Below, piece by piece: positions 1-5,215 of a stretch of 5,215 nucleotides of DNA. The stretch covers positions 1 to 5,215 of the forward strand of contig CAMLME010000133.1 in the NCBI GenBank assembly GCA_946481235.1, in the 5' to 3' direction. Source of the stretch: an uncultured Methylobacillus sp. (GTDB lineage Bacteria; Pseudomonadota; Gammaproteobacteria; Burkholderiales; Methylophilaceae). The notes beneath the pieces are model-generated. The model worked only from the letters and a program-made list of their open reading frames with translations. It did no database searches and had not been told where the DNA came from. Numbering within the stretch: position 1 is the first letter of the stretch; every line of letters starts with the position of its first letter. The translations under genes and the position numbers were made by a program.

Positions 1-769
1 CAGTCTTGGGTGGATAACCGTTCAGATAAGCCACGATGCAGGTCTTGAGGCAGGCGAAGAATTGCTCCTCCTCCTCGGCAAGGTTTTGCAGCAGCTTGGC
101 TACCGGTCCTAAAAACCCGTAAGCCAGCAGGATGCCGAGAAACGTGCCGACCAGGGCAGCCGCAATTTTATGACCGAGCTCTTCTGGCGGCCCGCCGATG
201 AATGCCATGGTAATGACGACCCCCATCACGGCGGCAACGATACCGAAAGCAGGGAGCGATTCGGCAAGATGAGTGAATGCTTCGGCAGGCTTCTTGGCCG
301 AGTGGCTTGCAGTATCGAGATCGAGGTCCATCAGGTTCTCGATCTCGTAGCTGTTCATATTGCCGCTCACGATAATCCGGAAATAGTCGCAGATGAAATC
401 CCTGGCCCTCGCGTCGGAGGCGATCTTGGGATATTTTGAAAAAACCGCGCTATTTTCGGGTTCTTCGACATCGAATTCAATCGACATCATGCCATCCTTG
501 CGCACCTTTGCCAGCAGGGTATACATCAGCGCCAGCGCATCCATGTGATAGGCCAGATCATAATGCGAGCCTTTGAGCGCTCGCGGCAGGCTATGAAAAC
601 ATTCGCGTACCGTGCGTCCGGGATTGGAGATCAGGAATGCGCCGATACCGGCACCGCCGATGATGAGCAGTTCTGCCGGCTGGAACAGCGCCATCGGATG
701 GCCGCCCTCCCAGACATACCCCCCGGCAAGACAGCCGATGACAATTAAAATACCGAGAATCAGATTCAT
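1..769 (-). CDS. motA: Flagellar motor stator protein MotA (C-terminus off window)
   Basis: MotA forms the inner-membrane stator ring that, with MotB, couples ion flow to torque on the FliG rotor. The visible 256 residues start MNLILGILIVIGCLAGGYVW and keep the E. coli MotA numbering exactly. R90 and E98, the cytoplasmic charges that contact FliG, are present, as are P173 (in SLPAFGIVAAVMG) and P222 (in LAYGFLGPV), the prolines needed for torque. Four membrane segments are visible at about residues 2-21, 32-47, 171-191 and 202-223, with a large cytoplasmic loop between the second and third. T209 matches the proton-type MotA residue. The reading frame is open to the window edge. The family is usually 280-295 aa, so roughly 30-40 residues are missing and motB probably follows outside. 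The ATG at 769 is chosen because an AAAGGTG ribosome binding site lies just upstream and the alignment begins there. The 5' leader carries a c-di-GMP riboswitch, so expression is probably controlled at translation. The ion specificity is inferred, not proven. Confidence 0.96.
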   Translation of the reverse strand, partial: MNLILGILIVIGCLAGGYVWEGGHPMALFQPAELLIIGGAGIGAFLISNPGRTVRECFHSLPRALKGSHYDLAYHMDALALMYTLLAKVRKDGMMSIEFDVEEPENSAVFSKYPKIASDARARDFICDYFRIIVSGNMNSYEIENLMDLDLDTASHSAKKPAEAFTHLAESLPAFGIVAAVMGVVITMAFIGGPPEELGHKIAAALVGTFLGILLAYGFLGPVAKLLQNLAEEEEQFFACLKTCIVAYLNGYPPKT

Positions 770-770
770 G

Positions 771-796
771 CTTACACCTTTGTTATAAGGCGCAAA
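771..796 (-). promoter_or_regulatory. Hairpin sequestering the motA ribosome binding site (riboswitch expression platform)
   Basis: On the minus strand, UUUGCGCCUU (796-787) pairs with AAGGUGUAAG (780-771) around an AUAACA loop (786-781). This gives a 10-bp stem with three G-U wobbles. The motA SD AAGGUG (780-775) lies entirely inside the stem, which ends one base before the ATG. No U-tract follows, so this is a translational device and not a terminator. Its 5' arm (797-787) can instead pair over 11 bp (one G-U) with AGGGCGCAAAG at 920-910, which is the conserved core of the upstream aptamer. The two pairings exclude each other. The pairing is seen in the sequence; the regulatory logic is inferred. 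Confidence 0.8.
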
Positions 797-831
797 GCGG
801 TCGCAGCGGAAATTCAGAGTCGAATGTATGA

Positions 832-854
832 ATGCATAACTTGCAGTTGTGCAT
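832..854 (-). promoter_or_regulatory. Stem-loop linking aptamer and expression platform
   Basis: Directly 3' of the aptamer, the minus strand reads AUGCA-C-AACU-GCA-AGUU-A-UGCAU. This folds into nine Watson-Crick pairs with one C/A mismatch and a three-base loop. It is followed by an unpaired-looking A/U-rich stretch, not a run of U, so it is not an intrinsic terminator. It does not overlap either of the two competing pairings (920-910 and 780-771 with 797-787) and could form in both states. A likely role is to compact the linker and bring the aptamer close to the SD hairpin. That role is inferred. Confidence 0.55.
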
Positions 855-858
855 GTGT

Positions 859-948
859 TGAATCTGGCAATCCCGCTGTCATGGAGGAGCAACCTCTTTA
901 GACCGGTGACTTTGCGCCCTTGCCTTTCGGCAAGTTTGCTTTTTTCAG
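859..948 (-). promoter_or_regulatory. Cyclic-di-GMP class I (GEMM-I) riboswitch aptamer in the motA leader
   Basis: The minus strand shows the GEMM-I layout. GCAAAC (939-934) leads into a perfect 6-bp helix CUUGCC/GGCAAG (934-929 with 924-919) capped by a GAAA tetraloop (928-925). The conserved GGGCGCAAAG segment follows (919-910), then CACCGGUCUAAA (908-897). A second helix is built from GUC/GAC (903-901 with 880-878) and GAGG/CCUC (896-893 with 887-884), with a UAAA/CAU internal loop resembling a tetraloop receptor. The 3' core is AGCGGGAUUGCC (877-866). Aligned by eye to the Vibrio Vc2 aptamer, the ligand-contacting G20, A47 and C92 correspond to G939, A912 and C867, all retained. A short basal pairing UGAA/UUCA (947-944 with 862-859) closes the element. 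G rather than A at the position-20 equivalent favours c-di-GMP over cGAMP. The element lies between pheA and motA in the sense orientation for motA, so MotA is the obvious target. The exact ends are approximate. Confidence 0.93.
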
Positions 949-955
949 TAAGGTG

Positions 956-985
956 ATTTTACTCTAAAGAGCCTACCTGAAGTAA
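956..985 (-). promoter_or_regulatory. Possible sigma-70-type promoter for the riboswitch-motA transcript
   Basis: TAAAAT at 961-956 differs from TATAAT at one base and would place the transcription start near 949, right at the base of the aptamer. Only a poor -35 (TTACTT, 985-980, 18-bp spacer) is visible. No convincing sigma-28 or sigma-54 motif is seen on this strand. Transcription could instead enter from pheA, since no good terminator separates the two. This is a weak candidate based only on position and the -10 match. Confidence 0.28.
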
Positions 986-999
986 TGACGATAACGGTT

Positions 1000-2067
1000 T
1001 TAAATAACCGCTACCGGATAGGAACCCATGACTTTCAGGAAGGCTGCCTTGTCGGCGATTTCCTGCAAGGCGGCCTTTACCTGGACATCTTCGCGATGAC
1101 CTTCGATATCGACGAAAAATACGTATTCCCACAAGCCCGTGTGTGCCGGTCGCGATTCGAATTTGGTCATACTGACGTCATGCCGTGCCAAGGGCTCCAG
1201 CAAGGAAACCACCGCGCCAGGAATGTTCCGTGCAGCCATGGCCAGCGAGGTCTTGTCCTTGCCGGACGGTGCAACATCGTGATTCGACAGCACCAGGAAA
1301 CGCGTAGTATTGCGTGGATCGTCCTCGATGTTTTCAGCCAGCAGATCGAGGCCGAACAGTTCGCCGGCACGACGGCTGGCAATCGCTGCAGCGCCCGGCT
1401 GCTCAGCGGCAAGGCGCGCCGCTTCGGAGTTGCTGGCGACCGCCTGGCGCTCGATGCCTGGGAGGTTGCGGTTCAGCCACTCATGGCATTGCGCCAGCGA
1501 CTGGGCATGCGAATAGACCTTGGTAATGCCGGCCTTGTCTGCGGATTTCGACAGCAGGTTGTGATGCACCGCCAGGTCGATTTCGCCGCAAATATGCAAA
1601 CTGGTCTGCAACAATAAATCCAGCGTACGGCCGATACCGCCTTCGGTGGAGTTTTCCACCGGCACCACACCGTAATCGACTGCGCCGGTTTCCACTGTCT
1701 GGAATACCTCGTCAATGGAAACGCATTGCACCGGTTTGGAAAGGCCGCCGAATTGCTTGTTGGCTGCCTCTTCGCTGTATGTGCCGAGAGGACCGAGGAA
1801 TGCGACGGATAATTCTTTTTCAAGCGCACGACAGTTGGACATCACCGTGCGAAAAATAGCGGTCACGGCCTCATTCGGTAACGGACCAGGGTTCTGCTCC
1901 AGTAGCCGGCGCAGCACTTGCGCTTCGCGTTCCGGCCGATAAATCGGCCCGCCGTTTTTCAGGTTGCCTATGGTATGCGCCAGTTGCGCACGGCGGCTCA
2001 CCAGCTGCAGTAGCTGCTCATCGATGCTGTCGATCTGTTCCCGGCACTTCTTAAGTTCTTCGCTCAT
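1000..2067 (-). CDS. pheA: Bifunctional chorismate mutase / prephenate dehydratase (P-protein)
   Basis: This cytoplasmic enzyme converts chorismate to prephenate and then to phenylpyruvate, the committed route to phenylalanine. The 355 residues show the normal three-part layout. An AroQ-type chorismate mutase helical domain spans about 1-85 and keeps R9, R25, K37 and the R47-E48 pair, matching E. coli R11, R28, K39, R51 and E52. The prephenate dehydratase domain spans about 87-265, with the FLGPLGTYSEEAA opening, PVENSTEGG (136-144) and the catalytic TTRF motif (254-257). The C-terminal ACT domain, about 272-355, contains GAVV (284-287, the GALV position) and ESRP (304-307), the phenylalanine-binding signature, so feedback inhibition by phenylalanine is expected. 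The length is typical. The ATG at 2067 lies 15 nt after the preceding dehydrogenase stop, with only a weak AGAG ribosome binding site, which suggests translation coupled to the upstream gene. No leader peptide or attenuator is visible in the 15-nt gap. Confidence 0.97.
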   Translation of the reverse strand: MSEELKKCREQIDSIDEQLLQLVSRRAQLAHTIGNLKNGGPIYRPEREAQVLRRLLEQNPGPLPNEAVTAIFRTVMSNCRALEKELSVAFLGPLGTYSEEAANKQFGGLSKPVQCVSIDEVFQTVETGAVDYGVVPVENSTEGGIGRTLDLLLQTSLHICGEIDLAVHHNLLSKSADKAGITKVYSHAQSLAQCHEWLNRNLPGIERQAVASNSEAARLAAEQPGAAAIASRRAGELFGLDLLAENIEDDPRNTTRFLVLSNHDVAPSGKDKTSLAMAARNIPGAVVSLLEPLARHDVSMTKFESRPAHTGLWEYVFFVDIEGHREDVQVKAALQEIADKAAFLKVMGSYPVAVI

Positions 2068-2082
2068 GCAATGCTCTGTGTT

Positions 2083-3267
2083 TTAATTTTCAATGACAGG
2101 TAAAGTCCGTACATTCAGTACGCCGTCGATACTGCTGATCCTTGCCACGACTTCCTTCGGTACTGCACTGTCGAGATCGACCAGCGTATAGGCCATCTCC
2201 CCACGCGACTTGTTGACCATGTTGTGGATGTTCAGGCCGGCCTCGGCCATCGCCGTGGAAATCTGCCCCAGCATGTTGGGCACGTTGGCATTGGCAATCG
2301 CCATGCGGTATGCCGATTCTCGCGGCATCTGCACGCTGGGGAAATTCACCGAGTTACCGATATTGCCGTTTTCCAGAAACTCGCGCACCTGGTCCACCAC
2401 CATCACCGCGCAATTGTCCTCAGCCTCCTCCGTCGAAGCACCAAGATGCGGCAATGCGATTACACCGGGATGCGATTTCATGCGAACAGTGGGGAAATCG
2501 CACACGTAAGCACGCAGCTTCTTGCTGTCCAGTCCGTCCAGTACTGCCTGCTCGTCGATCACGCCTTCGCGGGAGAAGTTGACCAGCACTGCGCCGTGCT
2601 TCATCAGCGCGACTCTCTCCGCGTTCACCATCTGCCGCGTCGCATCCACCAGCGGAACATGCAGCGTGATGAAATCGCTGTGACGGAACACATCATCTAA
2701 GCTTTGCGCCCGTTTTACGTCGGACGAGAGCCGCCACGCCGCATCAACGGTAATGTCGGGATCGTAGCCCTGCACTTTCATGCCAAGCTTGAGCGCCGTG
2801 TCGGCCACCATGCCGCCGATGGCGCCCAACCCTATAATGCCAAGCACACGCCCGGGCAGTTCTATCCCGGCAAAATGCTTCTTGCCTTCCTCAACCAGGC
2901 TGGGCAGCACCGTATCGTCGCCCTTCAACTTTTCGACGAACTTCATGGCCGGTGCAATGTTCCGCGCCGCCATCAGCATGCCAGTCAATACAAGCTCCTT
3001 GACCGCATTGGCATTGGCACCTGGAGTATTGAATACCACGACCCCACGCTGACTCATCTCGGCAACAGGAATATTGTTGGTACCCGCACCGGCGCGACCG
3101 ATGGCTCTGACGCTGGGAGGGATGTCCATCTCATGCATGCGTGCGGAACGCACGAGTATGGCGTCGGGATTCGTCACTTCGCTACCGGTTTCGTAGCTTT
3201 CCGCCGGCAAACGCTTCAGGCCGTGCGACGAAATCTTGTTGAGGATCAGTATGCGATACTTGCCCAC
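2083..3267 (-). CDS. serA: D-3-phosphoglycerate dehydrogenase, short form with ACT domain
   Basis: This enzyme should oxidise 3-phosphoglycerate to 3-phosphohydroxypyruvate with NAD, the first step of serine synthesis. The protein has 394 residues. An N-terminal substrate-binding lobe includes VRSAR (39-43) and GRAGAGTNNIPVAEM (58-71). A Rossmann domain carries GLGAIG (146-151), with the acidic D169 after the second strand for NAD. Catalytic R233 lies in NFSREGVID and H274 in LPHLGASTEEAEDNC. A VNFP linker (307-310) leads into one ACT domain (about 322-394), the likely serine-sensing region. Oddly, the usual DVF..EP segment reads CDFPTVRMKSHPG (256-268), with no glutamate at the place of the catalytic Glu of E. 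coli SerA. Start choice: GTG at 3267 lies five bases after a strong GGGAGGGA and opens directly into the MGKYRILILN beta strand. The 3' neighbour pheA is 15 nt away, and serC is 31 nt upstream. A related 2-hydroxyacid dehydrogenase activity is possible but less likely beside serC. Confidence 0.92.
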   Translation of the reverse strand: MGKYRILILNKISSHGLKRLPAESYETGSEVTNPDAILVRSARMHEMDIPPSVRAIGRAGAGTNNIPVAEMSQRGVVVFNTPGANANAVKELVLTGMLMAARNIAPAMKFVEKLKGDDTVLPSLVEEGKKHFAGIELPGRVLGIIGLGAIGGMVADTALKLGMKVQGYDPDITVDAAWRLSSDVKRAQSLDDVFRHSDFITLHVPLVDATRQMVNAERVALMKHGAVLVNFSREGVIDEQAVLDGLDSKKLRAYVCDFPTVRMKSHPGVIALPHLGASTEEAEDNCAVMVVDQVREFLENGNIGNSVNFPSVQMPRESAYRMAIANANVPNMLGQISTAMAEAGLNIHNMVNKSRGEMAYTLVDLDSAVPKEVVARISSIDGVLNVRTLPVIEN

Positions 3268-3270
3268 GAC

Positions 3271-3278
3271 TCCCTCCC
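3271..3278 (-). promoter_or_regulatory. Strong ribosome binding site supporting the GTG start of serA
   Basis: The minus strand reads GGGAGGGA, ending three bases before the GTG at 3267. The purine-rich core GGGAGG is about five bases from the start codon. This strong site fixes the non-ATG start. It sits directly behind a small GC-rich hairpin (3295-3282). Confidence 0.75.
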
Positions 3279-3281
3279 TTG

Positions 3282-3295
3282 CCGCCTTTCGGCGG
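3282..3295 (-). other. GC-rich GAAA-capped stem-loop between serC and serA
   Basis: In the 31-nt gap the minus strand reads CCGCC-GAAA-GGCGG, a perfect 5-bp GC stem with a GNRA tetraloop. It begins three bases after the serC stop and ends just before the serA ribosome binding site. The following bases are purines, so it is not an intrinsic terminator. It could protect the upstream serC message end, or keep the serA start region open. Both roles are inferred. Confidence 0.6.
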
Positions 3296-3298
3296 ACT

Positions 3299-4381
3299 TT
3301 ATGAATTGCTTTGTTCGAACTCCTTCATGAATTCGACCAGGGTCTTTACGCCCTCTTCCGGCATCGCGTTGTAGATAGATGCACGCATACCGCCTACCGA
3401 GCGGTGGCCTTTTAGCTGCATCAAGCCGCGCTTTTGCGCCTGCTTGAGAAATTCCTCATCCAGCGACTCATTGGCCAGTGTGAACGGGATGTTCATGCGC
3501 GAACGATTTTCCTTCGCGGTCGGGCAACGATAGAAATCAGTGCTATCGAGGTAATCGTACAGCAGGTTGGCCTTGCGCAGGTTGACCTTTTCCATCTCGG
3601 CCAGACCGCCGCGCGCCTTCAGCAGCTTGAATACCAAGCCGGCGATATAGATCGCGTACGTCGGCGGCGTGTTGTACATGGAGTCGTTTTCGGCCTGCAG
3701 CTTGTAGTCGAACATCGTGGGCGTGCCAGGGAGGATATCGCCCAGCAGGTCATCACGCACGATGACGATGGTCAGCCCAGCCGGTCCGATGTTTTTCTGC
3801 GCACCGGCGTAAATCAGGCCGAATTTGCTGATGTCGATCGGGCGCGACAGGATGTGCGAGGACATGTCCGCGACCAGCGGCACATTGCCGGTTTCAGGCG
3901 TCCAGAAAATCTCCACACCGCCGATGGTCTCGTTGGAGGTGTAATGCACATAGGCCGCTTCGGGATCGAGCTTCCATTGTTCCTGCGTCGGGGCGTAGCT
4001 GAAATTCTTGTCGGCGGAGCTGGCGACAACATTCACTTCGCAGTACCGCTTCGCCTCACTGATGGCCTTCTTCGACCATTCGCCAGTGTTCAGGTAATCG
4101 GCCTTCTTCTTGCCGCGCAGCAGGTTCATCGGAATCATCGTGAACTGCGTGGAGGCGCCGCCTTGCAGGAACAGCACCTTGTAATTGGCGGGGATATTCA
4201 GCAGCTCGCGCAGATCGGCTTCGGCATCGGCCTGGATGCTCATGTACTCCTTGCCGCGATGGCTCATTTCCATTACCGACATGCTGGAGCCGTGCCAGTC
4301 CAGCATTTCCTCACCCGCCTGCTTCAATACTTCCTTGGGCAGCACCGCCGGACCGGCGGAGAAATTATAAATCTGCGTCAT
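3299..4381 (-). CDS. serC: Phosphoserine aminotransferase
   Basis: This PLP-dependent enzyme of the class V aminotransferase group converts 3-phosphohydroxypyruvate plus glutamate to phosphoserine. In many bacteria it also supplies 4-phosphohydroxythreonine for vitamin B6 synthesis. The 360-residue protein begins MTQIYNFSAGPAVLPKEVL, the family start. It contains HRGKEY (41-46), LQGGAS (72-77), W102 and ADMSSHILSRPID (171-183), where D172 should contact the PLP ring nitrogen. The Schiff-base lysine is K196 in YAGAQKNIGPAG, and the phosphate-binding C-terminal motif is GHRSVGGMRASIYNA (325-339). The length matches E. coli SerC (362 aa). The ATG at 4381 is chosen over the in-frame ATG at 4429, which would add 16 non-conserved residues inside gyrA. 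The ATG at 4381 has a GGAAGGGG ribosome binding site five bases upstream. It sits 13 nt after gyrA and 31 nt before serA, its partner in the pathway, so the products of the two genes act consecutively. Confidence 0.97.
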   Translation of the reverse strand: MTQIYNFSAGPAVLPKEVLKQAGEEMLDWHGSSMSVMEMSHRGKEYMSIQADAEADLRELLNIPANYKVLFLQGGASTQFTMIPMNLLRGKKKADYLNTGEWSKKAISEAKRYCEVNVVASSADKNFSYAPTQEQWKLDPEAAYVHYTSNETIGGVEIFWTPETGNVPLVADMSSHILSRPIDISKFGLIYAGAQKNIGPAGLTIVIVRDDLLGDILPGTPTMFDYKLQAENDSMYNTPPTYAIYIAGLVFKLLKARGGLAEMEKVNLRKANLLYDYLDSTDFYRCPTAKENRSRMNIPFTLANESLDEEFLKQAQKRGLMQLKGHRSVGGMRASIYNAMPEEGVKTLVEFMKEFEQSNS

Positions 4382-4386
4382 ACCAG

Positions 4387-4394
4387 CCCCTTCC
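4387..4394 (-). promoter_or_regulatory. Ribosome binding site deciding the serC start
   Basis: GGAAGGGG on the minus strand directly follows the gyrA TAG stop and lies five bases before the ATG at 4381. It supports this start over the upstream in-frame ATG inside gyrA. It also suggests that serC is translated from a message that can include gyrA. Confidence 0.7.
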
Positions 4395-5215
4395 CTATGA
4401 TTGCTCTTCTTCGTCGTCGGTTTCGACAACTTTCTCCAAGCCAGAAAGCTTCTCGCCTTCGCCCAGATTGATCAGCGTCACGCCCTGCGTGGCGCGACCC
4501 AACTCACGGATTTCCTTGACGCGGGTGCGGATCAGCACGCCGCCGGTAGTAATCAGCATGATTTCGTCATCGTCGTTGACCAACCTGGCTGCAACCACCT
4601 TGCCATTACGGGCCGATGTGGCAATTGCGATCACACCTTGCGTACCGCGGCCGGAATGGCGGAAATCAGCCAGCACAGTGCGCTTGCCATAACCGTTCTC
4701 GGTGGCAACCAACACGGTTTGCTTGTCGGTATCCGCGATCAGCAGCGACAGCACTTGCTGCTTGGCCTGAAGCTTCATGCCGCGTACACCGCGTGTTGCA
4801 CGGCCCATCGGACGCACATCCTCTTCGTCGAACCAGACGGCCTTGCCGCCATCGGAAACCAACACTACATCATTGGCGCCGTTGGTGACTTCTGCACCGA
4901 TCAGGAAGTCGCCGTCGTCCAGATTGATGGCGATAATGCCGGCCTTACGCGGGTTGGAGAACTCGGTGAGTGCAGTTTTCTTGACCGTACCCTTGGATGT
5001 TGCCATGAAGATGAAGTGGTTCTCGTCAAACTCCTTGACCGACAGAATGGCGTTGATTTTTTCGCCTTCCTCCAGCGGGAACAGGTTGACGATAGGCTTG
5101 CCGCGGCTGATGCGCGAGCCTTGCGGCACTTCGTAAACCTTGAGCCAGTAGACGCGGCCGCGGCTGGAGAAGCACAGGATGTAATCGTGCGTATTGGCGA
5201 CGAACATCTTGTCGA
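4395..5215 (-). CDS. gyrA: DNA gyrase subunit A, C-terminal domain (N-terminus off window)
   Basis: GyrA is the DNA-cleaving and DNA-wrapping subunit of the GyrA2GyrB2 gyrase that introduces negative supercoils. About 272 residues are visible, entering mid-gene with DKMFVANTHDYILCFSSRGRVYWLKVYEVP. They cover most of the beta-pinwheel C-terminal domain that wraps DNA. Repeating blade signatures are clear, counting from the first visible Met: GRATRGVRGMKL (about 135-146), GRGTQGVIAI (about 187-196) and GRATQGVTLINL (about 238-249). The protein ends in a short acidic tail (ETDDEEEQS) and a TAG stop. The catalytic tyrosine domain and the QRRGGKG-type GyrA-box lie upstream, outside the window. The three GR.T.G-type blade repeats and the VANTHDY entry favour GyrA over the paralogue ParC, whose C-terminal domain is shorter and lacks this regularity. 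Its link to the downstream serC-serA-pheA genes is by position only; whether a promoter sits inside gyrA is not resolved. Confidence 0.96.
   Translation of the reverse strand, partial: DKMFVANTHDYILCFSSRGRVYWLKVYEVPQGSRISRGKPIVNLFPLEEGEKINAILSVKEFDENHFIFMATSKGTVKKTALTEFSNPRKAGIIAINLDDGDFLIGAEVTNGANDVVLVSDGGKAVWFDEEDVRPMGRATRGVRGMKLQAKQQVLSLLIADTDKQTVLVATENGYGKRTVLADFRHSGRGTQGVIAIATSARNGKVVAARLVNDDDEIMLITTGGVLIRTRVKEIRELGRATQGVTLINLGEGEKLSGLEKVVETDDEEEQS

Noticed and set aside
170..748. Small plus-strand open frames at 170-439 and 545-748.
   Set aside because: They lie fully opposite motA, whose frame is open from 769 to the window edge and matches MotA throughout.
945..955. CACCUU (minus strand, 955-950) just 5' of the aptamer is complementary to the motA SD AAGGUG (780-775) and might be an upstream anti-SD.
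   Set aside because: Only six pairs, any SD will find such partners, and if the candidate -10 at 961-956 is real the segment would be outside the transcript. The local 771-796 hairpin explains SD control better.
965..994. Plus-strand TAAAGAGC...GACGATAA resembling a sigma-28 promoter, which would be antisense into pheA.
   Set aside because: The spacing is about three bases too long and the orientation is away from motA; probably chance.
994..1011. Short inverted repeat GCGGUU/AACCGU around the pheA stop codon as a terminator.
   Set aside because: Five or six weak pairs with an A/U-rich loop and no U-run afterwards; not a credible intrinsic terminator.
985..1617. Long plus-strand open frames opposite pheA, serA (2704-3330) and serC (3434-4471).
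   Set aside because: They are antisense shadows of well-identified genes, have low-complexity composition with no recognisable domain, and lack convincing ribosome binding sites.
4382..4429. Upstream in-frame ATG at 4429 for serC, giving a 376-residue protein.
   Set aside because: The extra 16 residues are not SerC-like, overlap gyrA, and the ATG at 4381 has the strong ribosome binding site and the family N-terminus.

Overview
All five genes in this window lie on the minus strand, and all look like chromosomal housekeeping or motility genes of a Gram-negative, flagellated proteobacterium. The gyrA-serC-...-pheA order, the bifunctional chorismate mutase/prephenate dehydratase and the E. coli-like MotA suggest a betaproteobacterium. 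That placement is an inference from gene order and protein character, not from any search.

Read in the direction of transcription (right to left), the window starts inside the C-terminal beta-pinwheel of DNA gyrase subunit A (gyrA, 5215-4395). Phosphoserine aminotransferase follows after 13 nt (serC, 4381-3299). Next, after 31 nt, comes a short-form D-3-phosphoglycerate dehydrogenase with a C-terminal ACT domain (serA-type, GTG start, 3267-2083). After 15 nt comes the chorismate mutase/prephenate dehydratase P-protein (pheA, 2067-1000). The tight spacing and strong Shine-Dalgarno (SD) sequences before serC and serA suggest co-transcription. SerA and SerC catalyse the first two steps of serine synthesis from 3-phosphoglycerate, and PheA commits chorismate to phenylalanine. 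SerA and PheA both end in ACT domains, the usual sites of amino-acid feedback control.

A 230-nt gene-free stretch (999-770) separates pheA from motA, the flagellar stator gene (769-1, C-terminus off the window). It is the most interesting part of the window. Its minus strand carries a well-formed cyclic-di-GMP class I (GEMM-I) riboswitch aptamer (about 948-859), with a GAAA-capped helix, the conserved GCAAAG core and a tetraloop-receptor helix. A 23-nt hairpin follows (854-832), and then a hairpin that buries the motA SD (796-771).

The 5' arm of the SD hairpin (797-787) is complementary over 11 bp to the conserved ligand-binding segment of the aptamer (920-910). The two folds are therefore mutually exclusive. 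With c-di-GMP bound, the aptamer is folded, the arm is free to trap the SD, and MotA translation should be off. Without ligand, the arm pairs with the aptamer, the SD is exposed, and MotA should be on. This fits the general rule that high c-di-GMP suppresses swimming, and it is a complete mechanistic model readable from sequence alone.
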